From Microcaldota archaeon (GTDB taxonomy: Archaea; Micrarchaeota; Micrarchaeia; Anstonellales; Bilamarchaeaceae): 44,764 bases of DNA. Under the pieces are notes generated by a model. That model searched no databases, was not told the origin of the DNA, and worked only from the letters and a program-made list of their open reading frames with translations. Of this stretch, positions 1-6,724 are shown piece by piece. Made by a program: the position numbers and the translations under genes. How positions within the stretch are numbered: position 1 is the first letter of the stretch; every line of letters begins with the position of its first letter. The stretch is taken from positions 1 through 44,764 of the forward strand of contig JAGMCT010000014.1 in the NCBI GenBank assembly GCA_023129075.1. Reading direction: 5' to 3'.

Positions 1-30
1 TTTTTATTTATTTTCATACATAATATACTT
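1..30 (+). promoter_or_regulatory. 5' flank shared with the flank at 2410-2439
   Basis: The 30 bases before the ATG at 31 match the 30 bases before the ATG at 2440 at 27 of 30 positions; the first 21 are identical. The segment is A/T rich (TTTATTTATTTTCATACAT). It probably holds the TATA-like promoter and transcript start of a short-leader mRNA. The window edge cuts it, so its upstream extent is unknown. Confidence 0.6.
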
Positions 31-2409
31 ATGGCAAAAAGAAAGCAGAAACCGCTGAAAAATAAAAAACTAGCTTTTATTCCAAGTAAAACTCCTAAGA
101 TTGCCCAGGTTATCCTAAAGAAAAAACTAAATTATACTAAATTATTCGAAAAACACTATCCAAAGGAGTTTGAAGAGCGCTGTCCATGGGATGCAAAGCA
201 GGTAAAAATAGCATGGATAAATTTTGCAAAACAGCATAAACTCAATGAAAGAAATTTCCTGAGATTGATTCCTGTCGTAGAAATTGTCTTAAAAAACACT
301 ACAGGACACGCAACCAAAACCACATTCTACGTCCTAAGTTCACTCCTAAAAAACCGGAACTTCAAATTAGAATATCTTTCAACAATTGAAACAATAACAA
401 AAAACACTGTAGAAGACGCAACCGAAAGTACATTCCACGCCCTAGATTCCCTTCTAAAAAACCCCAATTTCAAACCAGAATACTTTCCAGCAATTGAAAC
501 AATAACAAAAAACACTACAGGAGACGCAACCCCAAGTGCATTCTACACCCTAAATTCACTCCTAAAAAACAAAAACTTCAAACCAGACTGGATAGAAAAA
601 CACTGGAGCCCGGTTTTCAATTCAATAACAAAAAACACCACTACAGGATACGCAACTGAATCTGCATTCTACACCCTAAATTCACTCCTAAAAAACAAAA
701 ACTTCAAACCAGACTGGATAGAAAAACACTGGAGCCCGGTTTTCAATTCAATAACAAAAAACACTACAGAACACGCAACTGAATCTGCATTCTACGCCCT
801 AAGGTCACTCCTAAAAAACACCAATTTCAAACCAGAATATCTTCCAGCAATTGAAACAATAACAAAAAACACTACAGGATACGCAACTGAATCTGCATTC
901 TACGCCCTAAATTCACTCCTAAAAGACACCAATTTCAAACCAGAATACTTTTCAGCAATTGAAACAATAACAAAAAACACTACAGGATACGCAACTGGAT
1001 ATGCATTCGACGCCCTAAATTCACTCCTAAAAGACACCAATTTCAAACCAGAATACCTAAACTCTCTTCTAAACAACGAATCCTTACTCTTCACAGTCCT
1101 TTTCTCCACTTATCCAGCTTCAATAGAATTGGGAAAACCCCTTGACACCCTCCACAATGATTCAACAAAAAGAAAACAATACCTTAATTCCCTTACAAAG
1201 TACCAAATTACTGCCCTTCTTCTCTCAGACCCTGAATATTTCTACACCTCTTCAAATAAGATGCTTGTAGAAAGATTTCAGAGTGATTTAAAGAAAGGAG
1301 AATACAAAATAAATGAAAAAATCATAATGACCCACCCTTTTTTTAGTTACTCTAAAGACCCCTATCTTCTACTTAAACAACTCACATTATTTGATAATGA
1401 GCTTGGGAAGGAAAAGCTAAGAAACCTGACAGCAAGATTAATCACCTATGATTTATTCACAGGAGAAAAAGGAGTATTCTCAGAGGAAAATGCAGGAAAA
1501 CTCATCAATGTTTTTATAGAACCAATAGAAAAACTGAAGCTTGAAGACAATTATCTCTTCCTCCTTGGAAACATGATTGAAAGGTTGGAAAAAGGAGAAA
1601 ACATAGAATTGATAAAAAGAAAATTAGAAGAAAACTTTTCAAAAACAAAAGGAAAAAACAAAAAAGCATTTGAATTTCTTCTTACAATCACAGATAAGAA
1701 CACCACCCTGGTTTCAGAAGAAAAGAAAAAGAAAATCTCAAAACTTATTCAGGAACGTTCAATTTTTAGACCTCAGAAATTTGTTTCTAAAGGAAAATTC
1801 ACTGTGGTACAGGTCTTTGGAAAGGAAGGAGGTCTGTGGAGCGGAACCTATCAAGGACTTAAGAGAAATTTCAAATTAAAGGAAACCCTTTCTGAAACAA
1901 AGGGAAAAAGAAGACTCAACGAGAAAACAGGAAAAATAATCCTTGAGAATGATAAGGCAAGGTTTATCCTAATCAGAGGCGAGCCAGAAGAAACTGAAAA
2001 AATCTTGAAACAAACAATAAAAGAAAACCCGAACGGAGTCTATCTCTTCAGGGGCCACTCTTACAATCTGACCAAATATTTCCCGACCAAAATATTCAAT
2101 GAAAATGGAGCAAAGAATATCCTTTTCTTTCCAGGAAGCTGTGGAAGCTCATCAGCAATTCCAGAATACCTCAAAAACAATAAAAGCATAACAAATTTCC
2201 TTGCCAATAGAAGAATAGGAGAAGCAGGGGTAAGCAGATACATTGCTCAAGAGATGGCAAAGCATTACTCAAGAACAACAAAACCAGTAAAATTCTCAAA
2301 TTTCCTTCTGAAAAGGGCAAGACAGCTTGAAAAAAGAAAAGGAGATATAAAGTCTATGAGTTACGGCTCTTTTGGAGAGATTCTGATTTCACATCTCTAT
2401 TCCGAGTAG
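31..2409 (+). CDS. HEAT-like repeat protein with caspase-like C-terminal His/Cys block
   Basis: A 792-residue protein of no family I can name with certainty. Residues 13-32 carry a basic motif (IPSKTPKIAQV) that recurs in the next gene. Residues 85 to about 348 are seven tandem repeats of 36-42 residues with consensus ITKNTTGYATESAFYALNSL followed by LKNTNFKPEYLPAIET. These look like HEAT-type helix pairs, so the region is probably a binding solenoid. Residues 350-590 are helical and unrecognised. The C-terminal region (about 595-792) has a hydrophobic strand ending in FRGHS (H676) and a second ending in FPGSCGSS (C704). That order and context resemble the catalytic dyad of clan CD peptidases (caspase, gingipain, CHAT). 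Protease activity is inference. No signal peptide is seen, so it is probably cytoplasmic. The start is fixed by the flank shared with the gene at 2440. Confidence 0.75.
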   Translation: MAKRKQKPLKNKKLAFIPSKTPKIAQVILKKKLNYTKLFEKHYPKEFEERCPWDAKQVKIAWINFAKQHKLNERNFLRLIPVVEIVLKNTTGHATKTTFYVLSSLLKNRNFKLEYLSTIETITKNTVEDATESTFHALDSLLKNPNFKPEYFPAIETITKNTTGDATPSAFYTLNSLLKNKNFKPDWIEKHWSPVFNSITKNTTTGYATESAFYTLNSLLKNKNFKPDWIEKHWSPVFNSITKNTTEHATESAFYALRSLLKNTNFKPEYLPAIETITKNTTGYATESAFYALNSLLKDTNFKPEYFSAIETITKNTTGYATGYAFDALNSLLKDTNFKPEYLNSLLNNESLLFTVLFSTYPASIELGKPLDTLHNDSTKRKQYLNSLTKYQITALLLSDPEYFYTSSNKMLVERFQSDLKKGEYKINEKIIMTHPFFSYSKDPYLLLKQLTLFDNELGKEKLRNLTARLITYDLFTGEKGVFSEENAGKLINVFIEPIEKLKLEDNYLFLLGNMIERLEKGENIELIKRKLEENFSKTKGKNKKAFEFLLTITDKNTTLVSEEKKKKISKLIQERSIFRPQKFVSKGKFTVVQVFGKEGGLWSGTYQGLKRNFKLKETLSETKGKRRLNEKTGKIILENDKARFILIRGEPEETEKILKQTIKENPNGVYLFRGHSYNLTKYFPTKIFNENGAKNILFFPGSCGSSSAIPEYLKNNKSITNFLANRRIGEAGVSRYIAQEMAKHYSRTTKPVKFSNFLLKRARQLEKRKGDIKSMSYGSFGEILISHLYSE
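283..1075 (+). repeat. Seven tandem in-gene repeats, including a 102-bp exact direct repeat
   Basis: Seven coding repeats of about 108-126 bp encode the HEAT-like units. Bases 537-638 and 663-764 are identical over 102 bp at an offset of 126 bp, and neighbouring units are close to identical. Units 3 and 4 share a five- to six-residue insertion (DWIEKHWSPVFNS in place of EYLPAIET). The DNA-level identity points to recent unit duplication or gene conversion. Confidence 0.85.
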
Positions 2410-2439
2410 TTTTTATTTATTTTCATACATATTATGATT
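2410..2439 (+). promoter_or_regulatory. 5' flank shared with the flank at 1-30
   Basis: Lies directly after the stop of the previous gene and matches positions 1-30 at 27 of 30 bases. It places the start of the next gene at 2440 rather than at the in-frame ATG at 2434, because the conserved spacing ends at ATGGCA in both copies. Confidence 0.6.
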
Positions 2440-3309
2440 ATGGCAAGAGAAACAAAGGTAAAAGAGAGTAAAAAACCAGGCCTTATCCCTATTAGAAAGA
2501 ATGCAAGACTTGCACAGGTTCCAAAGAAAAAAGGAAGAATCATGGCCACCATGAGAATAAAATCCGGAAAGGTTTATCTGGAAAAAGGTTATTCTGTAAA
2601 AAATATCAAAAATAAGAAACTGCTTCTTGAGGCCTCCCGCTTATTTGTAAAAAAATGGTCTGAGTGGAAAAAGGTTTCAAACCGAATCCTGGAAACCGCC
2701 GAGGCACTAATGAAGGAAACAAAAGATAAAGGCTGGGAAAATGGAGTATGGGACTGCGCCCTTTTCACCAGAGAGGTTTATAACAGGGTAATCTCAGAGT
2801 TGCTCTCGGAATCATTCAAGGAAGCAAGTAAAGGAAAATCTAGTGCAAAGATAGATGTAGATATAGGAGAATGCACTTATCTCCAATGGACCAACACAAA
2901 GAAAATGACAAAGTCCCTAAAGCAGAATAAGTTGCTTGATTTGCTAGAGAAAGAGCCTGAGAAATACAAAGGCATGCTTGTTTTCCACAAATCCACCAAC
3001 AGAAAGTTTGCCAATCCCTCAAGGCGCGGTACATACGGCCATGTTGCTATCTATTCAGGAGTAGAGAATGAAATTCCAATGGGTTATGATAATACAATAA
3101 GCTTCTATGGCGATGGTGTGCGTAAACGGCCGATAGATTCAATGTTTCGTACTTCACGAATTGACCGAGGCTCAGAGCCATTCCTCTTTATTTCCAGACC
3201 GGATTTCTCAAATGCCAGCATCGTTGTAAGAACAAGCTCGGTTTCATTGGAGACAAAGGTCTGGTCAAGGCACAAAATAAGGGTAAACATTGCAATAAAG
3301 AATAAATAG
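2440..3309 (+). CDS. NlpC/P60- or CHAP-like papain-fold protein
   Basis: A 289-residue protein. The N-terminus (KPGLIPIRKNARLAQVPKKK) resembles residues 12-32 of the upstream gene. C106 in the WDCALF block at a helix start and H201 in the YGHVAIYSG strand have the order and context of the NlpC/P60 and CHAP amidase/peptidase superfamily. A segment between them (YKGMLVFHK) fits the strand before the His. The substrate is unknown. Archaea lack murein, so related proteins may act on protein or pseudo-peptide bonds. No signal peptide or membrane segment is evident. The shared leader motif and 5' flank suggest that the two proteins function or localise together. The fold assignment is inference from two motifs. 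Confidence 0.65.
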   Translation: MARETKVKESKKPGLIPIRKNARLAQVPKKKGRIMATMRIKSGKVYLEKGYSVKNIKNKKLLLEASRLFVKKWSEWKKVSNRILETAEALMKETKDKGWENGVWDCALFTREVYNRVISELLSESFKEASKGKSSAKIDVDIGECTYLQWTNTKKMTKSLKQNKLLDLLEKEPEKYKGMLVFHKSTNRKFANPSRRGTYGHVAIYSGVENEIPMGYDNTISFYGDGVRKRPIDSMFRTSRIDRGSEPFLFISRPDFSNASIVVRTSSVSLETKVWSRHKIRVNIAIKNK

Positions 3310-3383
3310 TTCTGTTGCGTTTCCTTCTATACATTTCAATTTCTTCAGCTGTATTTTAAGTTTTTTGTATTCCAGTTTATTTC

Positions 3384-3779
3384 ATGGCAAAAAAACAAAC
3401 CACAAAAGAAAAAGCAATAAAATATTTTCACTCCGGCTTCAACTGTGCAGAAGCAGTGATTAAGGTTTCATTGGAAAAATGGGGCATCAAGAATGAGGAG
3501 GTTGAGCGTGCAGGAACAGTATTCGGCCGGGGCATTGGAGGATTCGGAGATATCTGCGGTGCAGCTACAGGAGCCCTCCTAATAATAGGAATTAAATACG
3601 GCAAGGTTGTTCCCTACGAAGACAGAACGGAATGCTACAAAAAAGGATATGGATTCATGAAGCATTTTGAAAAGCGCTTGGGAGAAGTCGACTGCAAGAA
3701 ACTAAAAGCCAAAGCCGTCCCATGTATCAAATGCGTTGGAACCGCAATAGAAATTTTAGAAGAGATGAATGTAATTTAG
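3384..3779 (+). CDS. C_GCAxxG_C_C family redox protein
   Basis: A 131-residue protein of the C_GCAxxG_C_C family (putative redox-active proteins). The cysteines are C21 (FNCAEAV), C58 in the ICGAATGALL motif, C84, C104 and a CIKC pair (C114, C117). In this family the conserved cysteines are thought to bind a metal cluster or do thiol chemistry, but no reaction is firmly known. There is no signal peptide. It precedes the metal-responsive regulator at 3843 and an Fe-S-related operon, so a metal or redox role is plausible. The ATG follows an A/T-rich stretch at 3350-3383, and no strong ribosome binding site is seen, which fits a short leader. Confidence 0.85.
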   Translation: MAKKQTTKEKAIKYFHSGFNCAEAVIKVSLEKWGIKNEEVERAGTVFGRGIGGFGDICGAATGALLIIGIKYGKVVPYEDRTECYKKGYGFMKHFEKRLGEVDCKKLKAKAVPCIKCVGTAIEILEEMNVI

Positions 3780-3811
3780 TAGTATATATTTTTGTTCCTC
3801 TCAGCCGAAGG

Positions 3812-3828
3812 CTTTTTATACCTAATAT
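3812..3828 (+). promoter_or_regulatory. TATA box and putative DtxR-type operator of the regulator gene
   Basis: CTTTTTATA at 3812-3820 is a TATA box about 25 nt before the ATG at 3843. It runs into TATACCTAATAT (3817-3828), a 12-mer that recurs exactly at 4327-4338 in the promoter of the next operon. The position, overlapping TATA and the expected transcript start, fits repression. Operator function is inference. Confidence 0.5.
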
Positions 3829-3842
3829 TGCCAAATAGAATT

Positions 3843-4283
3843 ATGCTCTCAAGAAAAACTGAGGATTATTTAGAGGCAATCTACGATGAAATAAAGGAAA
3901 AAGGATACGTGAGGGTAAAGGCCCTTGCAGAGAGATTGAAGGTAAAACCCCCCAGTGTCAGCGAAATGCTTTCCAGACTTCATTCCCAAGGATATGTAAT
4001 TTACAGAAAAAGGAGCGGAATAACCCTTACATTAGAAGGGGAAAAAATAGCAAAAAGCATAAGAGCAAGACATGATATTTTTGAAAAATTCCTGAAGATA
4101 ATAGGTGTTCCAGATGAGATAGCAGGAAAGGACGCATGCATCCTTGAGCATCATCTTGATAAAAAAACCATTGCCCAATTCAAGGCATTTGTTGAGTTTG
4201 CAGAGCAAAAAGAAAACAAGCAGTTTTCTAAGGCTTTCAGGGAATTCTGCAGGAAAAAGAGAGAAACAAACCCTCCTTCTTAG
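3843..4283 (+). CDS. DtxR/MntR-family metal-dependent transcriptional repressor
   Basis: A 146-residue regulator from the ATG at 3843, chosen over the upstream in-frame ATG because a TATA box lies at 3812-3820. Residues 1-65 form the winged HTH (VRVKALAERLKVKPPSVSEM). Residues 66-146 are the metal-binding and dimerisation domain. The SH3-like third domain of long DtxR proteins is absent. Metal ligands fall at the same numbers as in Bacillus MntR: D8, E11, H77, E102 and H103. Residue 99, Glu in MntR, is Cys here (DACILEHHL), as in the DtxR/IdeR primary site. The metal may therefore be Fe(II), Mn(II) or another ion. Family knowledge says it dimerises on metal and represses uptake or storage genes. 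The likely target is the operon beginning near 4340. Confidence 0.9.
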   Translation: MLSRKTEDYLEAIYDEIKEKGYVRVKALAERLKVKPPSVSEMLSRLHSQGYVIYRKRSGITLTLEGEKIAKSIRARHDIFEKFLKIIGVPDEIAGKDACILEHHLDKKTIAQFKAFVEFAEQKENKQFSKAFREFCRKKRETNPPS

Positions 4284-4319
4284 GGTTTTATTTACTTTCC
4301 CTACTTTTGTTAGGGCAAC

Positions 4320-4338
4320 TTAATTATATACCTAATAT
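4320..4338 (+). promoter_or_regulatory. Promoter and putative operator of the metal/Fe-S operon
   Basis: TTAATTATATA around 4320-4330 is a TATA-like box. TATACCTAATAT (4327-4338) exactly matches 3817-3828 in front of the regulator. A TTAGG at 4310-4314 faces CCTAA at 4331-4335. These half-sites resemble the TTAGG/CCTAA halves of DtxR/IdeR operators, but their spacing is wider than in the classical 19-bp site. Confidence 0.45.
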
Positions 4339-4351
4339 CCATAAATTCAAA

Positions 4352-4404
4352 AAAGGTTTTGATTATTATGGAAAACCAAGAAAGGTTTTGATTATTATGG
4401 AAAA
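4352..4404 (+). repeat. Tandem duplication of a translation start region
   Basis: The 24-mer at 4352-4375 recurs exactly at 4381-4404 with a 29-bp period. Each copy has GGTTTTGATTATTATGGAAA, so the initiation region is duplicated. The period is not a multiple of three, so the first ATG (4368) reads a different frame from the second (4397). Confidence 0.9.
4368..4391 (+). other. Seven-codon upstream ORF (MENQERF)
   Basis: ATG at 4368 is followed by six sense codons and TGA ending at 4391, six bases before the next gene's ATG at 4397. It arises from the 29-bp duplication, and its initiation context is nearly identical to that of the downstream gene. It could be a translated uORF that tunes translation, or a neutral by-product of the duplication. 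Confidence 0.4.
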
Positions 4405-4750
4405 TTCTCACGATACTATTCCCGATACTCATAAATGCCCCTCTGGAAACCAGAGGATGCGCAGGTGTTTTAAAGAAGAGATTAAGATTTCCTTAAAGGG
4501 ATTTCCACCTTCCACCTCCAAAAAAGTGATGGTTTATCTTGAGAGTGTTGACAATTTTAATGAAATTTCTTCATTCAAATCAGGTTTTGATGAACCAATG
4601 CTAAAGCTGTTCCAGCATTCAGTTTCTATTCTTTTTCAGCTCAACAAAGAAGCAGAATTGTTTCCTGAATTGGAAGATGTATTGAGTAAAATAATAGAGC
4701 AAAGAAGCAGTATTGCCTATAAAATGCTCCTAAAGAAAATTTCGGTGTGA
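4397..4750 (+). CDS. Small protein of unknown function, first full gene of the Fe-S operon
   Basis: A 117-residue protein that I do not recognise. The start at 4397 (MENSHDTIPD) is preferred to an in-frame start at 4307, which precedes the promoter. The N-terminal third has two cysteines (HKCPSGNQRMRRC) and is hydrophilic. The rest is predicted amphipathic helix without membrane segments. Its stop overlaps the possible starts of the next gene (TGATG), so the two are translationally coupled. Co-transcription with NifX-like and Fe-S ATPase genes suggests a metal-linked role, but nothing in the protein itself proves it. Confidence 0.6.
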   Translation: MENSHDTIPDTHKCPSGNQRMRRCFKEEIKISLKGFPPSTSKKVMVYLESVDNFNEISSFKSGFDEPMLKLFQHSVSILFQLNKEAELFPELEDVLSKIIEQRSSIAYKMLLKKISV

Positions 4751-4755
4751 TGATT

Positions 4756-6246
4756 ATGGGAGATGCAGAGAGGGTAGGCAACAAAGATGTTCAAAAAACC
4801 CCCCAGCAGCAGCAAAAAAATCCTTTTAGCAATTTTAAGAAACCGCAGGGTTGTGATGGGAATTGCGGAGCCTGTCCAATGATGAAAATGATGCTTAAGA
4901 ATATTTTATCTCTGCCTGAAGCTGAACAGCAGGAAAAATTGAATGAGATAAAAAACATGAATGCAGGTGCACATAAAATTATTCTTTCTAAACTGAGCGA
5001 GGAAAAAGCAAATGCCCTTGTTGAACAAGGTCCTGCTAAACTTAATGATGAACTTATTTCTGGAAAGGATTCTTTTTTAGAATCTACAGAATCCCCTAAA
5101 AAAGAAACTCCAAAAGATAGTGCGAAAGATGCAGAGCCAATTATTGCGGAGGACAACAGGAGCATTTCTTATTTAGGAACTGAAAACACAACCCAGGAAA
5201 TCGCCGAATTTCGCATCCTGCAGGATATAGGAAAACGAAAGTATGATGATGGTCCACATAGAATAGATGAACAAAGACAACACAAGCATGATGAGACAAA
5301 AGGAGCAGATATCGTTTCAGGGAAAGTTGGAGGAACGGGATATACCAGCGAACAAATACGAACCGACCCGCATCTGAGAAGACTTTATGGTTATCTGCTG
5401 GGTCTTTTTGATTCTGAAGAAAAACCCATTCAGAAAAAAAGAGATTTTGAACTACAGGAAAACAAGGATGATACTAAGAATAACCTGGAAAAAAATGAGC
5501 AACAGACTTCCAGAGAAGAGAGTTCTTCAGATGAAAAAAAGAATTCTGTTTTTGTTGATAGTAAAGAGAAGCCAATGGACAATATAGAATATAGGAATGA
5601 ATCAAAGATACAGATAGATAAAGAGGGTATTGAAGCCGCCGAACAGAGTGAGACTTCTGGTTCGTTCAAAGAAAAATTTTCCAAGAAACTATCAAAAATT
5701 AAAAAGAAAATTGAAGATTTTTTAGATAAGAAGAAGGAGCAGAAACAAGAGAAAAGTGAAAAAAAAGAGCAGGAAGAGAAGGAAAAAGAAGAGAAAAAGA
5801 AAAACGAACAAAAACCCAATTCAAAAAAATCAGATGAAAAAGAGAACAGGATTAGTGAAAACAATAAGGAACAGAAAAAGGAAGTTGAAGAGGAAAAGCA
5901 AAAAGAGCAGGAAGAGAAACAAGAAAAGCAAAAAGAAGATACAAAGAAAAAAACTAAAGAAGAGAAAGGAGATTCTGAAAAAATAGAAGAAAAACAGCAG
6001 GAATTTGAGTTTCAGAAAAAGATTAAGGTCTTTTTTAAGAAGGAAGGGCTGTCCGAAGAAACAATAACAGAATTACTCCTTATTTTGTTCGATGGAAATA
6101 AATCAAAAAGAAGCAGGGCATTGGAGAAACTAACTGAAAAACAAAAGAAAATTTTAATCAAGTTGTTTAAATGTAAAAGTTGGGAAGAGGTAAAAAGTCT
6201 GCTAAGCCTGTTTCTAGATAATAAAGAGCAAAACAAATTAAAATAG
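4756..6246 (+). CDS. Lys/Glu-rich protein with N-terminal Cys cluster
   Basis: A 496-residue protein from the ATG at 4756, with GGTGTGATG just upstream; the GTG at 4747 and ATG at 4750 are alternatives. Near residue 33 is a compact cysteine motif, GCDGNCGACP, suited to binding a metal or Fe-S cluster, followed by a helical segment with PEAEQQEKLNEI. The middle (about residues 215-420) is very rich in Lys, Glu and Gln and is probably a long single helix, coiled coil or disordered linker. The last 80 residues form a compact helical domain (EEVKSLLSLFLDN near the end). No signal peptide or membrane segment is seen. I do not recognise the family. Its place before a NifX-like gene and two ferredoxin-ATPase genes suggests a scaffold or carrier in metal-cofactor handling, which is inference. 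Confidence 0.65.
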   Translation: MGDAERVGNKDVQKTPQQQQKNPFSNFKKPQGCDGNCGACPMMKMMLKNILSLPEAEQQEKLNEIKNMNAGAHKIILSKLSEEKANALVEQGPAKLNDELISGKDSFLESTESPKKETPKDSAKDAEPIIAEDNRSISYLGTENTTQEIAEFRILQDIGKRKYDDGPHRIDEQRQHKHDETKGADIVSGKVGGTGYTSEQIRTDPHLRRLYGYLLGLFDSEEKPIQKKRDFELQENKDDTKNNLEKNEQQTSREESSSDEKKNSVFVDSKEKPMDNIEYRNESKIQIDKEGIEAAEQSETSGSFKEKFSKKLSKIKKKIEDFLDKKKEQKQEKSEKKEQEEKEKEEKKKNEQKPNSKKSDEKENRISENNKEQKKEVEEEKQKEQEEKQEKQKEDTKKKTKEEKGDSEKIEEKQQEFEFQKKIKVFFKKEGLSEETITELLLILFDGNKSKRSRALEKLTEKQKKILIKLFKCKSWEEVKSLLSLFLDNKEQNKLK

Positions 6247-6275
6247 TATATGCTAACTGAAATGAGGTGAATCAA

Positions 6276-6668
6276 ATGAAAATAGCAATAAGTTCTACAG
6301 GAAAAGGAATTGAAAGCCAGATTGATGCAAGATTCGGCAGATGTGTTTATTTTGTTATTGCCGAAGTAAAAGATAAGAAAATTGAAGAAATAAAAAGTAT
6401 TGAAAATCCCAGTATCAATGTTGGTGGCGGTGCAGGAATTTCAGCAGCCGAGCTCGTAGCAAATGAAGGTGTTAAGGCAGTGATAACAGGAAACGTAGGT
6501 CCAAGGGCTATTAGTGTATTTTCACAATTTGGAATAAAAGTTTATAGTACCACTGGAAAAGTAAAGGATGCATTAGATAATTTCGTTGAAGGCAAATTAG
6601 AAGAATTGAATAGCGCTACAGGTCCAATGGGTTCCGGAAACAAAGAATTTGGGAGACGCGGACTGTAA
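6276..6668 (+). CDS. Dinitrogenase iron-molybdenum cofactor family (NifX/NifB-like) protein
   Basis: A 130-residue single-domain protein of the NifX/NafY/NifB-C family (COG1433 type). The sequence begins MKIAISSTGKGIESQIDARFGRC and contains the glycine-rich GGGAGISAAELVANEGVKAV segment followed by GNVGPRA. This RNase H-like fold binds iron-sulfur or Fe-Mo cofactor precursors in diazotrophs. No nitrogenase genes are present here, so general Fe-S or metal-cluster storage or carriage is more likely; an archaeal Fe-S storage protein (IssA) is reported from a related family. The ATG at 6276 is chosen because GAGGTGA at 6264-6270 sits five bases upstream. The tail (GPMGSGNKEFGRRGL) is glycine-rich and basic. 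The two ferredoxin ATPases follow directly. Confidence 0.9.
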   Translation: MKIAISSTGKGIESQIDARFGRCVYFVIAEVKDKKIEEIKSIENPSINVGGGAGISAAELVANEGVKAVITGNVGPRAISVFSQFGIKVYSTTGKVKDALDNFVEGKLEELNSATGPMGSGNKEFGRRGL

Positions 6669-6724
6669 GAAGAGCAAAAGCAATATTTAGATTGGATAAT
6701 TCACAATTAATAAGGGGACTCAAT

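Noticed and set aside
283-1075. Regular repeats considered as a CRISPR array or minisatellite
   Set aside because: The repeats are in frame, encode continuous HEAT-like helices, and have no conserved-repeat/unique-spacer alternation.
5430-5864. Long minus-strand Ser/Phe-rich reading frame
   Set aside because: It is the mirror of the Lys/Glu-rich coding stretch on the plus strand; low-complexity codons leave the antisense frame open by chance.
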